Origin: Ralstonia sp. RRA
GTDB taxonomy: Bacteria; Pseudomonadota; Gammaproteobacteria; Burkholderiales; Burkholderiaceae
Assembly: GCF_037023145.1 (NCBI RefSeq)
Contig: NZ_CP146091.1
Coordinates: 3,534,001 to 3,598,000, forward strand
Direction of reading: 5' to 3'
DNA length: 64,000 nt
Part shown: positions 1-7,710 of the stretch, piece by piece
How positions within the stretch are numbered: the stretch's first letter is position 1
How the letters are laid out: every line of letters begins with the position of its first letter
Notes under the pieces: model-generated
What the model was told of the DNA's origin: nothing
The model's database searches: none
The model's input: only the letters and a program-made list of their open reading frames with translations
Program-made: the position numbers and the translations under genes

Positions 1-1014
1 GACCGTGAAGAGCGCGCCGAACAGGCCATCGACCTGATCGGCCTGTCGGGCTTCAACAGCGCCCTGCCGCGCGAACTCTCGGGCGGCATGCGCCAGCGCG
101 TGGGCATTGCGCGCGCGCTCGTCACCGAGCCCGATCTGCTGCTGATGGACGAAGCGTTCTCCGCACTCGACGTGCTGACCGGCGAGAACCTGCGCGACGA
201 AATGCTCGACCTGTGGGAAGATCGCCGCACCAAGATCAAGGCCATCCTGATCGTCTCGCACAACATTGAAGAGGCGGTGATGATGGCGGACCGCATCGTC
301 ATCCTCTCCAGCGACCCAGGGCGCATCCGCGCCGAAGTGCGTGTGCCCTTCCCGCGCCCGCGCAACCGCGATTCCGCCGCTGTGCGCAACCTCATCGACG
401 AGGTGTACGGCCTGATGACCTCGCCCGAGCGCGTGGGTGTGCACGTGGGCGCCGAGTCTGCTGCGCAGCAACTCGCCTACCGCCTGCCGGAAGCCGAGAT
501 CGGCCAGATGGAGGCGCTTCTCGACTTGCTGGTCGAAGCCCCATTCAATGGCCGCGCAGACTTGCCGCACCTGGCCGAAGAAGCCGGCGTGACCGACGAC
601 GACCTGCTGCCCGCCTGCGAAGCGCTGGCCCTGCTGCAGCTCGCCACGATCGAGCGCGGCGACATCATCGTTACGCCGTTCGGCAAGACCTACATGGAAA
701 CCGAACCGCCCGAGCGCAAGGTGCTGTTCGGCCAGAAGCTGCTCGAACAGGTGGCCCTGGCCTCGCACATCCGTGCCGAGCTGGAAGCCAACGAAGACGG
801 CGAGATTCGCGAAGAGCAGGTCCTGCGCGAGCTGGAGGCCTACCTCAAGCCCGAGGAAGCCGAACGCGTGCTCAAGATCGGCATCGAATGGGGCCGCTAC
901 GGCGAGGTGTACGAATACGTGTACAACACCGGCATGCTGACCCTGCCCCGTGAAGAGCGGGAGGAACGCGAAGAGCGTGAAGCGCAGGAAGGCGACGGGG
1001 CTGCCGGGGCGTAA
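1..1014 (+). CDS. ABC transporter ATP-binding protein, nitrate/sulfonate/taurine type (5' end outside window)
   Basis: This is the C-terminal part of an ABC transporter ATPase; the reading frame is open from base 1, so the Walker A end lies upstream. The signature LSGGMRQRVGIARAL (bases about 76-120), the Walker B LLLMDEAFSALD (about 136-171) and an H-loop SHNIEEA are all visible. After about base 420 comes a long extension that resembles the AAA-associated C-terminal domain found in some nitrate/sulfonate-family ATPases, ending in a charged run of EER repeats. The family energises uptake of small anions with a periplasmic binding protein and a permease; neither is in view. A hairpin terminator follows at 1041-1065. 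Confidence 0.85.
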   Translation, partial: DREERAEQAIDLIGLSGFNSALPRELSGGMRQRVGIARALVTEPDLLLMDEAFSALDVLTGENLRDEMLDLWEDRRTKIKAILIVSHNIEEAVMMADRIVILSSDPGRIRAEVRVPFPRPRNRDSAAVRNLIDEVYGLMTSPERVGVHVGAESAAQQLAYRLPEAEIGQMEALLDLLVEAPFNGRADLPHLAEEAGVTDDDLLPACEALALLQLATIERGDIIVTPFGKTYMETEPPERKVLFGQKLLEQVALASHIRAELEANEDGEIREEQVLRELEAYLKPEEAERVLKIGIEWGRYGEVYEYVYNTGMLTLPREEREEREEREAQEGDGAAGA

Positions 1015-1040
1015 GACGCCGCTCACGTCGTTCCCCTGAA

Positions 1041-1065
1041 CAAGAGCCGCGCGATGCGGCTCTTG
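1041..1065 (+). terminator. Hairpin terminator after the ABC ATPase gene
   Basis: The sequence CAAGAGCCGC (1041-1050) pairs perfectly with GCGGCTCTTG (1056-1065) around a 5-nt loop, 27 bases after the stop codon. The T-run is poor. The remaining bases up to 1329 hold no convincing gene and probably carry the promoter of the next one. Confidence 0.6.
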
Positions 1066-1329
1066 TCATATCCAGACGTTGTTCACGCGGTGCGACGGTT
1101 TGCCGCCAGCGCGGAATTAGCCATTGCCTCGACAAGCAAGGTCTCGAAAAAGCACGCCTGGCCGCACGCTTCGGCCGGATGCGGATCGGCAGCACGCCTG
1201 GGGCAAAACGGCAGGCAACACCCCCCTGCCGCCGATCTGGATACCGATGCTGTTTTGCGGTGTAATACCTCGCATCCGCACATGCTGGCGTTGTCCGCAC
1301 AGGGACGCCCGGCAGCCTTACTGGTCACC

Positions 1330-1719
1330 ATGCATTTCGCCCGCACCCGCAAAAGACTGACCGCCTGGCTTGGCCTGGTGGCGATGGTGCTCGTGCTGTT
1401 TGTGCCAATGGTGAGCCAGGCGCTGGAGGCGCAAGCGCTGCAGGCGTTCGAGCAGGCTGCGCCGCTTTGTGAAGCCAAACCATCTGCCGCTGCCAGCACC
1501 GCCCTGCCCATCGGGCATGAGATGCCAGCCGGCCACCACCACGCGGCCTGCGGCTACTGCGATCTGTTGGCAGACCAGGTGCTGGTGCCGACAACCCTTG
1601 CGCCGATGGTGGAGCCGGCACCCATCCATGCCACGGCATGGCCCGCGGAACCCGGTCGTCTGGCTGCGCATCAGGCGCGCCATACCGGGCGGCCGCGCGA
1701 CTCACCCTTCCTCCTCTGA
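1330..1719 (+). CDS. DUF2946-type exported protein
   Basis: This 129-aa protein starts with a basic, hydrophobic N-terminus (residues about 1-33) that looks like a signal peptide or membrane anchor. It then has a His-rich stretch followed by CGYCDLL, the His plus CxxC pattern typical of DUF2946 proteins. That family often lies near copper or other metal genes, but its role is unproven. The ATG at 1330 was chosen over the longer open frame because it sits directly before the signal-like segment. The next two genes are an outer-membrane protein and a TlpA-like thioredoxin, so the three may form a metal- or redox-related unit. Confidence 0.6.
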   Translation: MHFARTRKRLTAWLGLVAMVLVLFVPMVSQALEAQALQAFEQAAPLCEAKPSAAASTALPIGHEMPAGHHHAACGYCDLLADQVLVPTTLAPMVEPAPIHATAWPAEPGRLAAHQARHTGRPRDSPFLL

Positions 1720-1849
1720 CCACGTCAAACCAGGGCAGCGACTGCACCGCGCACTCGCACCCGGCTCGAGCCGTTTTCAGACAAGACGCCGTGCGACGCA
1801 CCTACTATTGATCAGGGCGCGCACGTACCTATCAGCGTGAGGAACACCC

Positions 1850-2911
1850 ATGACAACACCATCCAATATGCTCCGGTGCGCGGCACTGCTCGCGTGCGCC
1901 ACCGGCATGTTTGCACCCATTGCGGCGCATGCCTGCGCCACCTGCGGCTGCTCGCTCAGCACCGATGCCGCGATGGGCTATTCGGCCATCCCGGGCTGGC
2001 GCATCAGCTTCGACTACACCTACCTCCCGCAGAACCAGCTGCGCAGTGGCACCCACGCAGTCACGCCGGCACAGGCCGCCAGCATCAATGACGCGGGCGG
2101 CAACCAGGAGGTCGAGCGCCAGACCATCAACCGCTACATCAATCTCGGCATCCACTACAGCCCAAACAGCAGCTGGAACTTCAGCGCGATCGTGCCGTAT
2201 GTGGACCGCAGCCATACCACTTACGGCGCGGTCACGTCGGATCAGCTCACGCCGGACAACCTGAGCGGCGCCACCGCCAGCGGCTTGGGCGACATCAAAC
2301 TGATCACAAGCTATCAGGGCTTTCTGCCCACGCACAACCTGGGCGTGCAACTGGGCATCAAGCTGCCGACGGGCCGCTACGGCGGGCAGAACGTGCTGAC
2401 TGGCAACACCGTCGGGCGCAACCCGGTGTTCTTCAACAGCGGCCCGAACGCGGCGGGCGTGCAGGCACTGGATACCAGCCTGCAGCCCGGCACAGGCAGT
2501 ACCGATGTGATCCTGGGTGCCTACTACTACCAGCCCGTCAGCCAGGACTTCGATGCCTTCATCAACGGCCAATTCCAGGCCGCCGTGCACCAGCGTTTGA
2601 ACGAGACTGGGGCGGATTTCCGTCCGGGCAACCTTGCCACCATGAGCTTTGGCGTGCGCTACGAGGCCAACCCGCACATCGTGCCGCAGCTGCAGTTCAA
2701 CGTGACGCGCAAGAACGCTGACAAAGGCGCGCTGGCCGATACCACCAACACCGCCGGGACGGTGGTCTACCTGTCGCCGGGTGTGACGGTGAGCGTGGCG
2801 CATAACGTGCAGATCTATGCGTTCCTGCAGAAGGCGCTCTACAGCAACCTGCAGGGGTATCAACTCTTCCCGCGTTGGTCGGGCACGGTCGGAGCCAGCT
2901 ATGCATTCTGA
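1850..2911 (+). CDS. Outer-membrane beta-barrel-like protein with N-terminal CATCGC motif
   Basis: This 353-aa protein has a signal peptide of about 26 residues and then CATCGCSLS at the start of the mature chain. The rest is rich in alternating Tyr/Phe, Asn, Gly and Gln segments typical of beta-barrels and ends in YAF, a usual outer-membrane C-terminal signature. A GAGGAA ribosome site precedes the ATG. The three closely spaced cysteines look suited to metal or disulfide chemistry; this is inference. The following thioredoxin-like gene starts inside the last codons (2901), so the two are translationally coupled. The family is annotated only loosely as a transporter or uncharacterised protein. 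Confidence 0.65.
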   Translation: MTTPSNMLRCAALLACATGMFAPIAAHACATCGCSLSTDAAMGYSAIPGWRISFDYTYLPQNQLRSGTHAVTPAQAASINDAGGNQEVERQTINRYINLGIHYSPNSSWNFSAIVPYVDRSHTTYGAVTSDQLTPDNLSGATASGLGDIKLITSYQGFLPTHNLGVQLGIKLPTGRYGGQNVLTGNTVGRNPVFFNSGPNAAGVQALDTSLQPGTGSTDVILGAYYYQPVSQDFDAFINGQFQAAVHQRLNETGADFRPGNLATMSFGVRYEANPHIVPQLQFNVTRKNADKGALADTTNTAGTVVYLSPGVTVSVAHNVQIYAFLQKALYSNLQGYQLFPRWSGTVGASYAF

Positions 2912-3440
2912 TCGAGCATGGTCGCGGCGCGCGTGGCTGCAGGCGGCCGGTGCGGCGGCGCTGGGTGCCGGACTGGGCAGTCCATCTCACGATGCCCAGG
3001 CGGCAAGCCTTGAAGTCGGGCGGCCAGCGCCTGCGCTGGTGCTGCGCACGATCGACGGGCACAGCATCTCCACCGAAGACCTGCGTGGCCACGTCGTGAT
3101 CCTGACCTTCTGGGCGACATGGTGCGGCCCGTGCCATCAAGAACTGCCCTTGCTTTCCGACTACGCGGCAAAGCATGCAGACCGGGGCCTGCGCGTTCTC
3201 GGCTTCAGCCTGGATGAGCCGGCCTCATTGCCTGAAGTGCGTGAAATGGCAGCGGCCTGGAGTTTTCCGGTGGGGCTGCTCGGCAGCGCCTATGCGGGCG
3301 GCTATGGTCGGGTGTGGCGGATTCCGGTCAACTTCACGATCGACCGCAATGGCCTGCTGGCCGACAACGGTTGGGACTCGCGTGAACCCGCGTGGACGAC
3401 CGAACGGCTTGAACGCATCGTTACACCCTTGCTGCGTTGA
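2901..3440 (+). CDS. TlpA/ResA-like thioredoxin-fold protein with Tat-type signal
   Basis: This 179-aa protein begins with SRRAWLQAAG followed by a hydrophobic stretch, consistent with a twin-arginine signal. The mature part is a TlpA-like thioredoxin fold with WATWCGPCHQE, whose CxxC is the redox centre, and a later cis-Pro region RIPVNF. Such proteins reduce disulfides in the periplasm or inner membrane. The start at 2901 overlaps the end of the upstream barrel gene by 11 bases and has no good ribosome site of its own, which fits coupling. A likely client is the cysteine-rich N-terminus of that neighbour, but that is inference. Confidence 0.8.
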   Translation: MHSDRAWSRRAWLQAAGAAALGAGLGSPSHDAQAASLEVGRPAPALVLRTIDGHSISTEDLRGHVVILTFWATWCGPCHQELPLLSDYAAKHADRGLRVLGFSLDEPASLPEVREMAAAWSFPVGLLGSAYAGGYGRVWRIPVNFTIDRNGLLADNGWDSREPAWTTERLERIVTPLLR

Positions 3441-3474
3441 CGGTCCGATCGCATGGCAGCGCGCCAATAAAAAC

Positions 3475-3497
3475 GGGCCGCAGACGCACTCCGGCCC
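3475..3497 (-). terminator. Rho-independent terminator, minus strand
   Basis: GGGCCG (3475-3480) pairs with CGGCCC (3492-3497), and the A-run at 3468-3473 gives a T-tract when read on the minus strand. It therefore ends a minus-strand transcript that covers the short coding-like tail at 3541-3627 and the gene at 3634-4599. Confidence 0.55.
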
Positions 3498-3540
3498 GGT
3501 CAACGACGCAACGTTGGGCAACGCCGCGTACGAGGGATCG

Positions 3541-3627
3541 TTACTGCGGCAGGTAGTTGATATACGACAGCGTGCCATCGGCATTGGCCTGCGCCAGGCG
3601 GAGTGCACCGGAGCACTGGCCCTAGCC
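3541..3627 (-). pseudogene. Possible C-terminal remnant of a minus-strand gene
   Basis: In the same frame as the upstream gene, but after its stop codon and one further stop, the minus strand encodes a protein-like tail ending ANADGTLSYINYLPQ and a TAA at 3541. It has ordinary codon use and lies just before the minus-strand terminator at 3475-3497. It has no start codon. It may be the end of a decayed gene or a lost C-terminal extension of its neighbour. I do not recognise the family. Confidence 0.3.
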
Positions 3628-3633
3628 CGCACA

Positions 3634-4599
3634 CTACCGCCTGAGCCAAGGCGAATCCACCGACCAGAAAATCACATCCACCCCCAGATAGTCCTTGGCA
3701 AAGCTCACGAACTGGTCGCGTGTGAATGGTTTGCCGGTCTTGGGGTTGACGTAGCGCAGCGTGGGCTCCTGCACCGCCATCGCCACCAGCGGCAGCTTGC
3801 CTTTGTATTGATGGAAGAACGGATAGGCGTTCTTCATCTGCGCTTTCTTCCAGGGGACGATGTCCGGCCCGCCAAGGCCGATGCCTTCCTGCGCAGCAGT
3901 GGCAAACGTGCGGGACATGTACTGGTGATCGTTGTCCCATTCACACGGCCAGAAGTTGACGTACTGCACGACGGCGGAGCGATGGAACTGCTGCCGAGCG
4001 AAGCGCATGTTCTCCAGCGTGGCGTTGAAGTACCCATCGCAACTGAAGCGCGTCTTGTCACGCTTGCGATCGATGTCGATGGCGGTTTCCGGCAGATTGA
4101 TCCCCAGGATGCGGCCGTCGAACTGCTTGGCCAGCGCGGTCAGCAGTGCCTGGAAGCGCTGACGCAATGCCGGATTCCATTGCTGTGCCACCCACCCGCT
4201 GCCACCTGGGTTGACTTCAGAGTCGTCGGATTGACGCACCAGTCCGCCGCCATACGCAGGGTCGGTCAGCAGATACGAGGGGATATGGCGCGCAGTGGGC
4301 AAGAAGAAACGATCCTGTACCTGGACGAACAGTTGCTTCTTGCGTTGCTGCAGATACGCAAGATCGCGCTCGATGCCGGAGAAGTCGTAGCGGCCCGGCT
4401 CAGGCTCCAGCGACTTCCAGCTATAGACGATCTGCACGCCCTCAATGTCAGAGCGTTGCAGCAGCGGCTCGATCTTGGTCAGCTCATCCGAGCCGGTGTA
4501 GAGAAAATGACGCAGCTCGCTGGCCGTCGCGCCGGCGCAGGCCAGCAACAGGACGAGCGCGGTGAACAGATGCTTTCCGCAAGCAAGGGTGCTGCGCAT
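3634..4599 (-). CDS. Secreted TIM-barrel, glycoside-hydrolase-like protein
   Basis: This 321-aa protein starts at ATG 4599 with a signal peptide of about 26 residues ending in ATA. The mature sequence has features of a (beta/alpha)8 sugar hydrolase fold: GVQIVYSWKSLEP near the start, a repeated aromatic pattern, INLPETAID in the middle where an acid residue could serve catalysis, and a final VIFWSVDSP strand. Family assignment is by pattern only, and no CAZy family can be named. It is transcribed away from the TlpA-like gene. It probably acts in the periplasm or outside the cell. Confidence 0.6.
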   Translation of the reverse strand: MRSTLACGKHLFTALVLLLACAGATASELRHFLYTGSDELTKIEPLLQRSDIEGVQIVYSWKSLEPEPGRYDFSGIERDLAYLQQRKKQLFVQVQDRFFLPTARHIPSYLLTDPAYGGGLVRQSDDSEVNPGGSGWVAQQWNPALRQRFQALLTALAKQFDGRILGINLPETAIDIDRKRDKTRFSCDGYFNATLENMRFARQQFHRSAVVQYVNFWPCEWDNDHQYMSRTFATAAQEGIGLGGPDIVPWKKAQMKNAYPFFHQYKGKLPLVAMAVQEPTLRYVNPKTGKPFTRDQFVSFAKDYLGVDVIFWSVDSPWLRR

Positions 4600-4740
4600 G
4601 ACGGACTCTCTATGAATGGGGATGACAAAAGGGAGTCCGCCGTACGCCGGCAAGTTCCTGGCGCACGTCTGTCTGTGACAATTTTGCTGGCTGGATGTCG
4701 TCGGGGCGCGATGAGTGTACCGACCCGATTCCTCCTCCGC

Positions 4741-5046
4741 TTACTTCCACTTCTCCCCAATCCCCGCCAACCCCGCCTTCTGCAAATCCTCCGCGCTCAT
4801 CACCACACGGAACTCACAATCGGCGTTGAACAGCAGGAACCACGGCTCGGCGAGTGCGGGAATCTGCGAGGGCGCATCCAGGTTGACGATGAGCACCGCA
4901 CCGCGCCCACCAGCCTGTTCGGTGAAGTAAGCGGCTTCGGGTTTGATCGCCTCCATCACGCGCGGGATCAACTCGGCGATGGAGCCGTCGCGCACGTAGG
5001 TATTGAAGGGCTCGTGCGGGATTCGCACGTTCATGAGCATGCGCAT
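4741..5046 (-). CDS. Conserved small protein, DUF3303-like
   Basis: This 101-aa cytoplasmic protein starts at ATG 5046 behind a clear AGGAG site seven bases away. It has the pattern MxNVRIPHEPFN, then PEAAYFTEQAGGRGA and a strand VLIVNLDAPSQIPALAEPWF, as in small alpha/beta-barrel-like proteins annotated as DUF3303-related or, without proof, as pantothenate synthetase. No catalytic motif is visible. It stands alone, with the DnaA-box-like cluster downstream of its promoter side. Confidence 0.6.
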   Translation of the reverse strand: MRMLMNVRIPHEPFNTYVRDGSIAELIPRVMEAIKPEAAYFTEQAGGRGAVLIVNLDAPSQIPALAEPWFLLFNADCEFRVVMSAEDLQKAGLAGIGEKWK

Positions 5047-5587
5047 GGTTGTTCTCCTGGTGCGTTAGCGTGGATTCCACAGCACTGCGTGCAAACCGGA
5101 ACTGCCGGTCGCCTGGCTGATGGCGCCGCCGGGCAGCGCGCGGCAAAGAGACGTCGCCCTGCTCGATGGCTTGGATGTGAGTTGCATGCAGCGCCCCTTT
5201 GAGTCGTGGGCTCTTTCACGTGCATGGCGCCTTGATGTGTTCCGGCCCAACGCTTGATGGCCGGTACATGCACGACAGCAGATCGCTGCGGCTTGCGTGG
5301 TTGGAAACCGCAGCAAACGGGTGCCACCCCATATGGGTGAACCCGGTATCAGTATCGCACATTCAAAACGGGACTTGGCAAAGCCGCCGTGCGCGATGCA
5401 AAAGTCGCGCCACAGGTTGTGCTGCCAAGTCTTGCGACCAGCGTGCCGGCAAGGGGCGCGCGTTTCGCGTCAAAACCTTTGCAGATCTGAAACACCCCTG
5501 TGGACAGCTGTTGTGGATAACCGCTGTGGGCAACTTGTGGGGATAACATTTCGTTCTTTGGATAGCCGCCCTTAGCCTCAGACCACC
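5047..5587. other. 541-bp intergenic region with four TGTGG repeats
   Basis: No convincing gene is present. Near the GNAT gene lie four direct repeats beginning TGTGG at 5499, 5512, 5525 and 5536, spaced 13, 13 and 11 bases. The copy at 5512-5520, TGTGGATAA, is a perfect match to the DnaA box TTATCCACA in reverse orientation. A short palindrome CACCC-N5-GGGTG lies at 5325-5339. Confidence 0.6.
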
Positions 5588-6106
5588 ATGACGGGACGAA
5601 CCAGCATTCGAAGAGCAAGCCAGGCCGATGCCGCCACGTTGTGCACCGCTGAAAAGGCCACCGCACTCACCCCGGGGCTCCTGGTGTCACAGCCTCACGA
5701 GCTGCAGGTTGAGGCATTCGAACAAAAGATCGCGCTGCTTGAGCAAGACGGGCTGTACCTCGTGGCAGAGCACGAGGGCGCTGTGATCGGGCACGCGTTT
5801 CTGGAGCCGATGACGCTCATCGCGCTCTCTCACGTCTTCAGTCTCACAATCGTCGTCCACCCGGGTCACCTAGAACGCGGGGTCGGCACTGCGCTCATGA
5901 CCGAACTGATGGCGTGGGCGGAAAGCCATCCCCGCATCGAAAAGGTTGAGCTTCGAGTCAGGGCGACGAACGCTCGTGCCATTGCCTTGTACAAGCGCTT
6001 TGGATTCGTGGAAGAGGGACGGTTCGAGAAGCGCATACGGCTGCCGGACGGGTCGTATATCGCGGATCTGTCCATGGCGCGATTTGTTGGTCATCCTGGC
6101 TCGTAA
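5588..6106 (+). CDS. GNAT family N-acetyltransferase
   Basis: This 172-aa protein covers a single GNAT domain. The acetyl-CoA pyrophosphate loop is seen as HLERGVGTAL (about residues 97-106), followed by NARAIALYKRFGF, the usual helix and strand near the C-terminus. Such enzymes transfer an acetyl group from acetyl-CoA to an amine; the substrate is unknown. It is a single gene, flanked upstream by a TGTGG repeat array and downstream by a second cluster of DnaA-box-like motifs. Confidence 0.85.
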   Translation: MTGRTSIRRASQADAATLCTAEKATALTPGLLVSQPHELQVEAFEQKIALLEQDGLYLVAEHEGAVIGHAFLEPMTLIALSHVFSLTIVVHPGHLERGVGTALMTELMAWAESHPRIEKVELRVRATNARAIALYKRFGFVEEGRFEKRIRLPDGSYIADLSMARFVGHPGS

Positions 6107-6757
6107 CCTTTCCCAGCCCAACTACCTCGCGAGATCTGCGTGGGATACGAGAATCGCGGCTGTGCGATGAAGCGACCTTCCCCGAGATTGAATCAAGAGA
6201 AGGAACGCACGCCGGACAGAGCGTCTCGCTTCCTTCGATACGAGGCCGCGTCTAGCGCATCACGGCCGTTTGCCGCCCCTCCTTGTGGACACCCCCCCCA
6301 CCTGTGAATAACACCAGGGAAAAGCGTGTTGGCTCTCCGGGGTTAGCGTGTCCACAGCGCAGGAACAACTTCCACCCATGGCGACCGTGCCTGGTGCGAT
6401 TGCCCGAACTCATCCACGCAACAGCACACACTGCCCGATGGGTTGTCCGTTCTGCAAGCCATTGATGCAAAAGCGCTTTTGGCACCTATCCACAGAACTT
6501 ATCCACCGTTATCTATTACTACTATCTGTATACATAAAGAGGTAAACCTATAAACCCGCTATGGGGCAAGTCGCTCGATCGGGCATGTGAATATCGATTC
6601 CGCTTTGAACACGGCAACCCCCCTCTCTTTCGTCCTTGCACCACGCACGGCGCGTACTACGCTTGGTGAGGTTTGCGTAGCGCACTGTCATACGGCCCGA
6701 GCAGAGTCAGCGTGCCGTGTCCCGATCGAGACCGGCTTCCTCCCCAGAGAACACACC
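6107..6757. other. 650-bp intergenic region with scattered DnaA-box-like motifs and an AT-rich tract
   Basis: No gene can be supported here. DnaA-box-like 9-mers occur at 6284-6292 (TGTGGACAC), 6303-6311 (TGTGAATAA), 6348-6356 (GTGTCCACA), 6486-6494 (CTATCCACA) and 6499-6507 (TTATCCACC). They are followed by an unusually AT-rich stretch from about 6508 to 6553. The last 200 bases are the leader of the hydrolase gene. Confidence 0.55.
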
Positions 6758-7666
6758 ATGCGAAAACTGTTTGCAGCCATTGCACTCTTGCTGGCCATGA
6801 CGCCCGTTGTGCAGGCGCAGGTGAAGCCGTATCCGCCAGGTTGTCGCCACCAGAACATGCAGACTGACGGGGCGACCTTGTTTGTGCGGGTGTGCGGCAG
6901 CGGGCCGGCGGTGGTCTTGCTGCACGGTTTTGGCGACACGGGCGACATGTGGGCGCCGCTGGCCACCGAGCTGGCACGCACCCATACCGTGGTGGTTCCG
7001 GATCTGCGTGGCATGGGGTTGTCGTCGCACCCTGATGGCGGCTACGACAAACGCACGCAGGCGGGCGACATCCGGGCTGTGCTGACGCACCTGAACATCG
7101 ATCAGGCCGACGTGGTCGGCCACGACATCGGCACCATGGTTGCCTTCGCCTATGCGGCACGCTATCCGGACAAGACGACACGGCTGGTCGTGATGGATGC
7201 GCCGGTGCCGGGCGTCCCCCCGTGGGAACAGATCGTCCGCTCGCCTGCCCTCTGGCACTTCTCGTTTGGCGGCCCCGATGCGGAGCGTCTGGTGAAAGGC
7301 CGTGAGCGGATCTATCTGGATCGGTTCTGGAACGAGTTTGCCGGAGACCGCACGAAGATCGACGAGGCAACGCGCGTGCACTATGCGCGCCTTTATGCGA
7401 AGCCCGGTGCCATGCACTCTGCGTTCGCGCAGTTCCTGTCGATTCCGCAAGACGCGGAAGACAACCAGAAATCGCTCGCGACCAAGCTGACCATGCCGGT
7501 GCTGGCCATCGGCGGTGAAAAGTCCTTCGGCCCGAACGAGGCGATCGTCATGCGCAATGCCGCCACCAATGTGCAAGAGCTGGTGGTTCCCAATGCCGGG
7601 CATTGGTTGATGGAAGAACAGCCGCAAGCTACCGTGAGCGCGATCGTGAAGTTCCTCGCGCAATAG
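6758..7666 (+). CDS. Exported alpha/beta hydrolase with Asp nucleophile (epoxide hydrolase/dehalogenase-like)
   Basis: This 302-aa protein has a signal peptide (residues 1-20, ending VQA). The alpha/beta hydrolase fold shows the oxyanion motif HGFGDT (56-61) and the nucleophile elbow GHDIG with Asp123 in place of Ser, followed by a catalytic His in NAGHWLMEE near the C-terminus. An Asp nucleophile points to epoxide hydrolases, haloalkane dehalogenases or haloacetate dehalogenases rather than esterases. The ATG at 6758 was preferred to the longer frame because the signal peptide begins there. A serine hydrolase gene follows 44 bases downstream and is probably co-transcribed. Confidence 0.8.
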   Translation: MRKLFAAIALLLAMTPVVQAQVKPYPPGCRHQNMQTDGATLFVRVCGSGPAVVLLHGFGDTGDMWAPLATELARTHTVVVPDLRGMGLSSHPDGGYDKRTQAGDIRAVLTHLNIDQADVVGHDIGTMVAFAYAARYPDKTTRLVVMDAPVPGVPPWEQIVRSPALWHFSFGGPDAERLVKGRERIYLDRFWNEFAGDRTKIDEATRVHYARLYAKPGAMHSAFAQFLSIPQDAEDNQKSLATKLTMPVLAIGGEKSFGPNEAIVMRNAATNVQELVVPNAGHWLMEEQPQATVSAIVKFLAQ

Positions 7667-7710
7667 CGTCTGCTCTTCACGCGCCCGGCAAACCAATCTC
7701 CGCTCCATTC

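Noticed and set aside
3175..5202. 675-codon plus-strand open frame
   Set aside because: It overlaps the end of the TlpA-like gene and runs antisense to the TIM-barrel-like and DUF3303-like genes; no domain pattern is visible.
5499..6553. Calling a chromosomal origin
   Set aside because: DnaA-box-like motifs and an AT-rich tract are present, but dnaA, dnaN, rep and par genes are absent, so only a finding is reported.
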